Below, in pieces: positions 13,042 to 18,157 of a stretch of 18,157 nucleotides of DNA. Each line of letters opens with the position of its first letter. Position 1 is the stretch's first letter. A program made the position numbers and the translations under genes. A model generated the notes under the pieces. It searched no databases. It was not told where the DNA came from and saw nothing but the letters and a program-made list of their open reading frames with translations. The stretch spans positions 1 to 18,157 of the forward strand of contig CAJKKX010000008.1 of the NCBI GenBank assembly GCA_905200565.1, given 5' to 3'. The DNA is from an uncultured Lachnospiraceae bacterium. GTDB lineage: Bacteria; Bacillota_A; Clostridia; Lachnospirales; Lachnospiraceae.

Positions 13042-16000
13042 CTATCTTACTTTTGTCTTTTTCGAAGCTCCGGCTTTCTTTAAGTTTCTCAAAAGCGCCG
13101 CCTTCTGCTTCTTATTCATCTTCTTTGCGCTTACGGTCAGTTTCGCAGACGTCTTTTTGAACGCCTGGCTGCCGATTTTCTTCAGCGCCTTGCCCTTCAA
13201 CTGAACGCTGCTTAGATTTTTACATCCGCTGAACGCCTGTTTCCCGATCGTTGTGACATTTTTACCGAGAATCACTTTTTTCAGCTTTGTATTTCCTTTG
13301 AATGCTTTTGCGCCAACTTCCACAACCGTACACGTTCTTCCCTGAATCTTCACAGTGGCCGGAACATTCATTTTGGTTGCTTTTTTATTTACGACGCCTA
13401 TAAGCTTTGCCGTTTGCTTTTTCGCATCTACGACCTGATAACGTCCATTGCCTACTGTTGCCTTTGATTTATTATCAAAAGAAGGCGCTGCTTTCTTTAA
13501 CGCAGCCTTTGCTGCAGCCAGTTTGCTTAACGCTTCTTTGGACTGGCTCAGTGTTGCGTTCGGGTCAGCCAGGATCTTCTTCGCCTCTTCGATCGCCTTT
13601 TTGAATGCAGCCACAGAATCCGCCGTATATCCGCTCAGATCCATTTTTTCTGCATCTGCCACTGCCTGGGAAACTGCCTTCACATCTGCAACCTCTGTTA
13701 ATGCAGCCTTTGCCGCAGCCAGGTTGTTTAACGCTTCTCTTGACTGTTTCAGCGTTGCATTCGGATCCTCAAGGATCTTCTTTACTTCTTCAAGTGCTTT
13801 TTTAAATACCGCCACAGAATCTGCGCTGTATCCGCTCAGGCTGACCTTTTCCGCATCTGCCACTGCCTGAGAAACTGCGGCCTCCGCCGGCTGTTCAACC
13901 AGAAGGCTGTTCAGATCCTGAAGCGTTCCGTATGCAACAAAGTTGTCCTCCGTCGTACTGTTCGGGTTATTCACGATTGTCTCAATCAGCGCGATCGCCT
14001 CTGTAAAGGCTGCCCAGCTCTGCGCCGTATAATCTGCACTGTTCAGATTTTTGTACGGTTTTAAAGCTTCCGCTACCGCATTTTTATCTGCCTCTACATA
14101 ATACAGATTCATCTCTGCTGCGGTTCCATGCGTTGCTTCAGAAGACAGGATGTTGAGTTTGACGCTCTTTGCTTCTACTGCATCAAACACGGCAATCTTC
14201 TCTGTCATATCAGATGCCCATGTGCCGCTCGCATAATTCGTAAGCACGGTTCCATCTGCTTTTGTAATGTCAATGCTGTACTCAGTAATACGGCCATTCG
14301 CACTGTCCTGCCTCGGCAGATAGCTCAGCATATTGATCGTTTTCGCCGCATTGTTTTTAAATGTAAGTGTTATATAGTGGTTATGATCCTTCGTGTCGTT
14401 TTTCTCTGTCGCCAAATCATAATTTGTATGCCAGTAAGTCGTTGGATTTCCGTCCAGAAGAGCTTCAAAAGAGCCTTCTGTTGGATGTGTAGAACATCCG
14501 TCTGCTGTCAATTCACTCTGTGAAACTGCGGCGCTGCTGTAATCGCCCTTGATTTCCTTTACAGTTCCTACCGTCACTCTGTCGACCAGGCCCTTAAAGC
14601 TGTTCGTTGTACTTCCGATGCGTCCCATCGGAATCATCATGGTACAAATTTTTCGAATGCTATGCCGTTTCAGTTTCGCAGTCAACTCTGTAGTCGGATG
14701 ATTTGCAAAATAAATCTCCGGATTGTTATCCACCAGTTCCCCGTTTACATACAGTGCAGCCGCTTCTTTTCCTCCTTTAAAGGTCAGTTCTACCCACTCG
14801 CCTTTCGGGAGCGTATAGTCAAAGGAATAATCGTAACCTTCTCTTGAAAAACCAACTTTTCCGGTGTTCTTCTGTGAAGCTTTGATCGCATATGTTCCAT
14901 ACGCGCCAAACTCGTCTTTGGACTCGCAGAGAATCTGCTCGCCCTGTGCATCCTCATCCATTTTCACACGCATGGTAAGCGTTGTGTTAGAACCGATCTT
15001 ATTAACCTCATCCGCTGTCGTAAGGTAGCTCTCTCCCCCGTTCAGCTTCAATGCCTTACTGCTGTCAGAATCCGCCTGGGAGACATTCTTGCTGTCTGCC
15101 GCGTCATAACCATTTGCACTGGCGTCCTTCGTCAGAGTTTCATCGAAGGTATAGTCCAGCGCCGTTCCCGTCGCAGACTTGACTTCTCCATAAACTTCCG
15201 TTCCCGGAGCTGTTCCTGTCTTTTCTTTTACCTTTGTAAATTCCGCATAAGTTCTGTCCTCTGCTTCGCCCCACAGTTTTGCGCCGTACGACGGAAGCGG
15301 CTGGAAGAACCGGTCAAAAGAATCATACTCGGAAATACCGTTTGCACGGGTATCCACACTGTCATGCCAGATGGCATAGCATCCGCCCAGAATCTGGTCG
15401 TCGCCTGCGCTTGCGCTCAGGTTTCCAATGACATTCGGCTGCCACGTATTGTAGATGCTCTGTGCATTGATATAGTCATTATAATATCCTGCCGCCGGAA
15501 CGATATAGTTCGGTCCCTCCAGCGTATTAATCAGATCATATCCCAGGTCATACATCGCCTTCGGGTTTGCGTAACCGGTATTCCAGATATTAAGCTGTAC
15601 GCCTTCCGACGGAACCGGGGTCTCTCCTGACTTATTCGTAAGGCTTCCCCACATACGAACCGTCCTTGCTTTTCCATCCGCCGTCTTGGTTCCCTCTACG
15701 TATTCGATCATTTCCTTTGAAAACCTGCGGAACAGCTCTTTTCCTGTCTGCCCATCCGTTCCATGATATTCGTCTGTACCGATGTGCACCGTCTCGATAT
15801 CCGCAAACACCGCATCCTCGCCGCCTTCAAAATACTCCTGCCAGATACTCTTTGCCCATGCAAAGGACTCCTCATTTTCAAGGTTCAGCTCTTCGATCAG
15901 ATATCCATGACTTCCTCCCGTTTTCTTTGACATATACTGCTCATATACACGTGTAATTGCCAGTGCATGCGCCGGCATGTCAAACTCCGGAACGATGTTT

Positions 16001-17499
16001 ACGCCTCTTGCCTGAGTGTCTGTTATAAACTCCTTGAACTCCTCTTTCGTATAATACATATCCTGTGAAGTCAGCGTCACGCCTGTCTCGTCATTTTTCT
16101 TATCTGACTCCAGGCGGAAACCTGCATAAGACTCTGCCGCCGCTGTTTCCAGATCCGGATAATCCTCATGGAAAATCAGGTTATCGCTCAGATGAAGCTG
16201 TAAGCTGTTCATCTTGTACCAGGACATATTTTTTGCAAAATCATATACCGTATTTAAATCAAACGGTTTTCTTCCGAGGTCAAGGCTGAATCCTCTTACT
16301 TCATATTTCGGATAGTCCCTGGCAGTACCTTTTGCGATCACGCCCTGCGTCTGCTTCAGAATCTGAAGGATACTGATGGTTCCCCAGTAAGCTCCTGTCT
16401 CCTCAGAAGCCTCCACGACTACCGTACTTCCAATTTTTAAAACATATCCCTCTTTGCCAAGCCCCTGCTCAGAAGTGTTCAGCGTCAGATAAAAATCTCC
16501 TGCCAGAGCATCCTGAAGCCCGCCGGTTACGACGGAAATCTCAGAGCCTGTCATCTCTTTATAATCCGCCGCAAATTTTTTCGCCGTCTCTTCAAGTTCC
16601 TGATCCGCTACGATCTTACTCGTCCCGGAAACTGCGAACCGTCCCTGGTCTCCGTGCCACTCCTGAAGTTCGGGAATCACAGACGGCTTTTCGTTATCAT
16701 TTGGTCCGGACTGGTATTTTCCCGGAACCGTTACTGCAAACTCCTCCGTTTTCCCCGTTTCTTCACCCTTTGTAACCTCATAAAAGCCTTTTACGACCTT
16801 ATCCTCAAGCGGCGTGTAAATCGTGCCGTCCTCTCCGATCACCTGCTCGTAATCTGCACAGAAACGAACGTCCGCGCCTGCTATTTCCGGCATGGTAATC
16901 TTTGTCCCGTCAGCCAGAACCTGCGGCGCCTCGATACTGTCCATCAGTCTTTCCATTTCCGTGCGGTCATCCGGAATCTCTCCTTCATAAACCTCGAACT
17001 CATAGATAGATACGTTATTCCAGCTTGTTTCATTTTCCAAACCGTCCGCCGTATGAGATGTAATATTCAGACGCACATACCGTGCCTGTACCGGAGTGTT
17101 CAGCGTAATCTCCTGTACCGTTTTCGTTGGTTTTGCTGTAAAGCTGGCCGCCGCTGTCCAGTTCGTTCCATCATTTGATGTCTCGACCGCATACCCTGTG
17201 GCGTTTCTTCTCTCCCACCGGATGACAAAGCTCTTCATGGTCTGGACACTGTTCCAGGAAAGCTGTAGGGTCTGTACGCCATTTTCTACGGCGCTTGCCC
17301 ATCTGGTCTCATTGTTTCCGTCATTGGCATATCTTGCAGGCAAAGTATTCGCCTCCACACTGGATGCCGTTGCTGTTGCCGTCAATGCCAGATTCCCGTC
17401 CGCTGCCTTTACTCCCATCGCCGAGAACTGTGCGGAACCCATCACCATACCAAATGCCAAAAGCCATGCTGTCATCTGTTTCAATTTTTTATGAAACAT
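13042..17499 (-). CDS. Secreted GH20 enzyme with two CBM32-like modules, LamG, FIVAR and LRR_5 domains
   Basis: The protein has 1485 residues from the chosen start. In order: signal peptide (about 1-33), F5/8-type CBM32 (about 35-175), Ig-like domain (about 190-262), GH20 N-terminal domain (about 270-395), GH20 barrel (about 399-745), LamG-like domain (about 800-980), a second F5/8-like module (about 988-1135), three FIVAR repeats (about 1140-1342), LRR_5 repeats (about 1350-1455) and a lysine-rich tail. The catalytic pair is D576-E577 in HIGTDEYHG. CBM32 modules commonly bind galactose, GlcNAc or LacNAc ends, which fits work on mucin or milk-type glycans, but the substrate is not proven. An in-frame ATG at 17505 lies directly against AAGGAGG; the ATG at 17499 has 6-nt spacing and matches the MFHK start of its paralog, so it is preferred. 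It heads a two-gene unit with the 96-residue ORF. Confidence 0.9.
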   Translation of the reverse strand: MFHKKLKQMTAWLLAFGMVMGSAQFSAMGVKAADGNLALTATATASSVEANTLPARYANDGNNETRWASAVENGVQTLQLSWNSVQTMKSFVIRWERRNATGYAVETSNDGTNWTAAASFTAKPTKTVQEITLNTPVQARYVRLNITSHTADGLENETSWNNVSIYEFEVYEGEIPDDRTEMERLMDSIEAPQVLADGTKITMPEIAGADVRFCADYEQVIGEDGTIYTPLEDKVVKGFYEVTKGEETGKTEEFAVTVPGKYQSGPNDNEKPSVIPELQEWHGDQGRFAVSGTSKIVADQELEETAKKFAADYKEMTGSEISVVTGGLQDALAGDFYLTLNTSEQGLGKEGYVLKIGSTVVVEASEETGAYWGTISILQILKQTQGVIAKGTARDYPKYEVRGFSLDLGRKPFDLNTVYDFAKNMSWYKMNSLQLHLSDNLIFHEDYPDLETAAAESYAGFRLESDKKNDETGVTLTSQDMYYTKEEFKEFITDTQARGVNIVPEFDMPAHALAITRVYEQYMSKKTGGSHGYLIEELNLENEESFAWAKSIWQEYFEGGEDAVFADIETVHIGTDEYHGTDGQTGKELFRRFSKEMIEYVEGTKTADGKARTVRMWGSLTNKSGETPVPSEGVQLNIWNTGYANPKAMYDLGYDLINTLEGPNYIVPAAGYYNDYINAQSIYNTWQPNVIGNLSASAGDDQILGGCYAIWHDSVDTRANGISEYDSFDRFFQPLPSYGAKLWGEAEDRTYAEFTKVKEKTGTAPGTEVYGEVKSATGTALDYTFDETLTKDASANGYDAADSKNVSQADSDSSKALKLNGGESYLTTADEVNKIGSNTTLTMRVKMDEDAQGEQILCESKDEFGAYGTYAIKASQKNTGKVGFSREGYDYSFDYTLPKGEWVELTFKGGKEAAALYVNGELVDNNPEIYFANHPTTELTAKLKRHSIRKICTMMIPMGRIGSTTNSFKGLVDRVTVGTVKEIKGDYSSAAVSQSELTADGCSTHPTEGSFEALLDGNPTTYWHTNYDLATEKNDTKDHNHYITLTFKNNAAKTINMLSYLPRQDSANGRITEYSIDITKADGTVLTNYASGTWASDMTEKIAVFDAVEAKSVKLNILSSEATHGTAAEMNLYYVEADKNAVAEALKPYKNLNSADYTAQSWAAFTEAIALIETIVNNPNSTTEDNFVAYGTLQDLNSLLVEQPAEAAVSQAVADAEKVSLSGYSADSVAVFKKALEEVKKILEDPNATLKQSREALNNLAAAKAALTEVADVKAVSQAVADAEKMDLSGYTADSVAAFKKAIEEAKKILADPNATLSQSKEALSKLAAAKAALKKAAPSFDNKSKATVGNGRYQVVDAKKQTAKLIGVVNKKATKMNVPATVKIQGRTCTVVEVGAKAFKGNTKLKKVILGKNVTTIGKQAFSGCKNLSSVQLKGKALKKIGSQAFKKTSAKLTVSAKKMNKKQKAALLRNLKKAGASKKTKVR
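13474..13875 (-). repeat. Two tandem 201-bp copies encoding FIVAR repeats
   Basis: The units 13675-13875 and 13474-13674 encode two 67-residue FIVAR copies that share most residues, for example VSQAVADAEK at the start, DPNATL in the middle and LAAAKAAL near the end. The nucleotide sequences are also close. This points to a recent in-frame duplication that lengthened the helical stalk. Confidence 0.85.
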
Positions 17500-17505
17500 A
17501 ACCAT

Positions 17506-17512
17506 CCTCCTT
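17506..17512 (-). promoter_or_regulatory. Ribosome binding site that sets the start of GH20 gene 2
   Basis: AAGGAGG on the minus strand abuts the ATG at 17505 but lies 6 nt from the ATG at 17499. Only the second spacing is compatible with efficient initiation. Confidence 0.85.
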
Positions 17513-17557
17513 CTTACTTTTTGATAAACAGGGTTATACCCCTTGCATATTTCTTCT

Positions 17558-17586
17558 ATTTTAACATATCTCTATAGGTGTATCCA
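17558..17586 (-). promoter_or_regulatory. Probable sigma-A promoter of GH20 gene 2
   Basis: TGGATA (17581-17586) and TAAAAT (17558-17563) are 17 nt apart on the minus strand, with TGT before the -10 giving an extended -10. The leader would be about 50 nt. The -35 is imperfect (four of six). Confidence 0.55.
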
Positions 17587-17604
17587 CTAAATTTTCGTCT
17601 TTTT

Positions 17605-17635
17605 TCATAATTTTTTTACACTCTATTCATACATT
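17605..17635 (+). promoter_or_regulatory. Candidate sporulation sigma-E (or sigma-K) promoter of spmB
   Basis: CATACATT at 17628-17635 matches the sigma-E -10 consensus CATACAnT at every position, and also the CATAnnnT core used by sigma-K. An ATA-containing segment (TCATAAT at 17605-17611) lies 16 nt upstream, slightly farther than the usual 13-15. The leader to the spmB ATG would be about 43 nt. No sigma-A promoter of similar quality was found in this divergent gap. Confidence 0.5.
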
Positions 17636-17684
17636 TCCATTTTTTGTCATAGTTTCTAAGCAGAAGCCTATCTGGAGTGAAGCT

Positions 17685-18157
17685 ATGGATTTTCTGATTT
17701 TTCTCTCTACCTTTATCATACCCTTTGTTCTGTTTCTTGTCATCGGCTATGGCCTTTTAAAAAAACAGAATGTATACGAAACCTTCATAAAAGGAGCGGT
17801 GGACGGTTTTCAGACCGTCATCGGCATCCTGCCCACTTTGATTGGACTGATGGTTGCAGTGGGCGTCCTGCGTGCTTCCGGATTTCTGGATATGCTTTCC
17901 GATATGCTCGGCCATTTTCTGCAATACCTGGGTTTTCCCTCTCAGCTCGTTCCCGTAACCATCGTGCGGATGTTCTCTTCGAGCGCCGCCACCGGACTGG
18001 TTCTGGACATTTTTAAAGAGTACGGGCCCGACTCTTTTTTTGGCACTCTGGTTTCCATTATGATGGGATGCACTGAGACGATTTTTTACACCATGTCCGT
18101 CTACTTTATGACGGCAAAGGTCAAGAAAACCCGTTATACGCTTCCCGGCGCTCTGCT
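17685..18157 (+). CDS. spmB: Spore maturation protein B, C-terminus cut by window edge
   Basis: The plus-strand frame encodes 157 residues before the window ends; SpmB proteins are usually about 170-180 residues, so only the tail is missing. It is a membrane protein with a Gate (nucleoside-recognition) fold: hydrophobic segments at about 3-25, 40-65 and 85-105. The family signature GPDSFFGTLVSIMMGCTETI and FYTMSVYFM is near the end, with Cys where most members have Ser in MGSTET. SpmA and SpmB are needed for full dehydration of the spore core. The ATG at 17685 has GGAGTGA at good spacing. spmA normally sits directly upstream, but here the upstream neighbour is the divergent GH20 gene, so spmA must lie elsewhere or downstream. 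A sporulation-type promoter element precedes the gene. Confidence 0.9.
   Translation, partial: MDFLIFLSTFIIPFVLFLVIGYGLLKKQNVYETFIKGAVDGFQTVIGILPTLIGLMVAVGVLRASGFLDMLSDMLGHFLQYLGFPSQLVPVTIVRMFSSSAATGLVLDIFKEYGPDSFFGTLVSIMMGCTETIFYTMSVYFMTAKVKKTRYTLPGAL

Noticed and set aside
13448..13870. Plus-strand ORF of 140 codons with internal repeats
   Set aside because: The repeats only reflect the tandem FIVAR units on the minus strand.
1..18157. Search for CRISPR arrays, tRNA or rRNA genes and riboswitches
   Set aside because: No regularly spaced direct repeats, cloverleaf-like sequence or recognisable leader RNA was seen by eye; the tandem repeats found are in coding sequence.

Overview
The window looks like a chromosomal segment of a spore-forming gut Lachnospiraceae (Clostridia, Bacillota). 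The evidence is strong AGGAGG-type ribosome binding sites, sporulation genes (a CwlD-type amidase and spmB), a long-form Sua5 protein, a lipoprotein resembling DUF5050 proteins, and two very large secreted GH20 enzymes with FIVAR and BspA-type LRR_5 domains. The genus cannot be fixed from sequence reading alone. Every gene except the last lies on the minus strand, so the window reads from right to left.

Layout from low to high coordinates. 1-1955: a DUF58 protein (its C-terminus runs off the left edge) and a MoxR-type AAA+ ATPase, with ATGA stop/start overlap. 2031-4054: a housekeeping operon with its own strong promoter (TTGTCC-17-TATAAT), transcribed as tsaC/sua5, then a low-molecular-weight phosphatase-like gene that has lost its catalytic residues, then dCMP deaminase. 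A 13-bp-stem terminator ends it. 4133-5683: a lipoprotein with a 12-nt tandem-repeat linker. 5771-6478: a CwlD-like spore-cortex amidase. 6575-8260: a membrane-anchored SH3-GH18 protein. 8400-8678: a small unknown ORF, followed by a gene-poor 300-bp stretch with an inverted repeat. 8979-12560: GH20 enzyme 1. 12747-13037: a small cytosolic unknown. 13042-17499: GH20 enzyme 2. 17685 to the edge: spmB on the plus strand, cut off near its C-terminus.

The functional core is the right half. Two paralogous exported GH20 proteins share a whole scaffold (signal peptide, Ig-like domain, GH20 N-terminal and catalytic domains, LamG-like domain, FIVAR repeats, LRR_5 domain and a lysine-rich tail). The larger also carries two CBM32-like modules. 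They probably take N-acetylhexosamine or lacto-N-biose units from host or dietary glycans at the cell surface. A 96-residue protein without a signal peptide is translationally coupled to the larger enzyme. The left half is housekeeping and spore-envelope work: tRNA t6A synthesis, dCMP deamination, cortex remodelling and spore maturation.

No tRNA, rRNA, CRISPR array or intact mobile element was seen. The items most worth a second look are the degenerate phosphatase, the divergent domain content of the GH20 pair and the small gene between them, and a CATACATT element upstream of spmB that matches a mother-cell sporulation promoter.
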